The notes beneath the pieces are model-generated. The model worked only from the letters and a program-made list of their open reading frames with translations. It was not told the origin of the DNA and did not search any database. A program made the position numbers and the translations under genes. Positions 21,518-21,634 of a stretch of 21,634 bases of DNA are shown piece by piece; positions within the stretch are counted from its first letter, which is position 1, and every line of letters begins with the position of its first letter. Where the stretch lies: the IMG/VR virus record IMGVR_UViG_3300032163_000117, positions 1 through 21,634 of that record, one strand, 5' to 3'. Source of the DNA: a virus.

Positions 21518-21634
21518 GCCGTGGCAGCAAGGAAGAGATATTCGGGGAGCGCATCTTCCGGGGCGTCTCTACCTTCTTTGGTGATGTGGTTTTCAAACGC
21601 CATATGACGCTCTATGCGCCGATACCTAGCGAGC
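21514..21634 (+). CDS. Unidentified protein, cut by the window end
   Basis: Only the first 40 codons are present: MSRGSKEEIFGERIFRGVST, then FFGDVVFKRHMTLYAPIPSE. ATG 21514 overlaps the upstream TGA (ATGA), which supports the start; the SD is weak. After the ejection genes a tail fibre or spike would be a normal next gene, and the short alternating hydrophobic pattern could be a virion-binding N-terminus, but too little is visible to assign a function. Confidence 0.5.
   Translation, partial: MSRGSKEEIFGERIFRGVSTFFGDVVFKRHMTLYAPIPSE

Noticed and set aside
1-21634. A diversity-generating retroelement, expected because the capsid genes resemble BPP-1
   Set aside because: No reverse transcriptase, template repeat or adenine-variable repeat pair was seen; it could only lie outside the window.
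1-21634. tRNA genes, CRISPR arrays, insertion sequences, attachment sites
   Set aside because: No cloverleaf-like intergenic sequence, regular spaced repeats, transposase or integrase was found; the gaps are too short to hold them.

Overview
The window is a contiguous piece of a tailed bacteriophage (or prophage) genome of podovirus type, covering its packaging, head and short-tail module. All supported genes are on the + strand and are packed almost end to end. Many junctions are ATGA, TGATG or TAATG overlaps, and most starts have clear Shine-Dalgarno (SD) sequences, so the host is a bacterium that initiates translation by SD pairing. The host cannot be named from this sequence. There is no integrase, lysis, replication, tRNA or CRISPR feature here, so lifestyle is open. 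The capsid genes (portal of the head-tail-connector type, a Bbp19-like small protein, scaffold, major capsid protein, Bbp16-like cement protein) point to relatives of Bordetella phage BPP-1.

Layout. Positions 1-2429 are accessory: a truncated and possibly frameshifted gene, a small DnaJ-type zinc-finger protein, a 521-residue MptE/DUF115-like protein and a small helix-turn-helix protein. Positions 2437-4334 are DNA packaging: a small-terminase candidate, then a large terminase split into an ATPase ORF and a nuclease ORF with an 8-base overlap. Positions 4397-6415 hold one 182-residue unknown and a run of eight very small proteins (38-82 residues). Several of these end in lysine/arginine-rich tails and two carry zinc-ribbon cysteines.

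Positions 6408-11511 are head morphogenesis: portal, Bbp19-like protein, scaffold, major capsid protein, cement protein and three small proteins. Two strong RNA hairpins lie between these genes. Positions 11508-15061 build the tail: a head-to-tail adaptor carrying an inserted FCCH-like beta-barrel, and a nozzle-like protein carrying an Asp-box (beta-propeller-like) insertion. Positions 15061-21517 encode three probable internal (ejection) proteins of rising size (239, 637 and 1275 residues). The window ends inside another gene, of unknown function, that starts at 21514.

How it works together (inference from gene families and order): the terminase packages DNA through the portal into a shell built on the scaffold from capsid and cement proteins. 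The adaptor and nozzle close the portal and form the stubby tail. The three internal proteins would leave the virion with the DNA to form a conduit across the host envelope.

Best candidates for new biology: a hairpin that appears to bring an SD to its optimal distance from a start codon (11286-11322); the repeated SDIADFG peptide at the start of the largest ejection protein, conserved in amino acids but not in codons; the split terminase; the cluster of basic microproteins; the phage MptE-like protein; and the Asp-box insertion in the nozzle.
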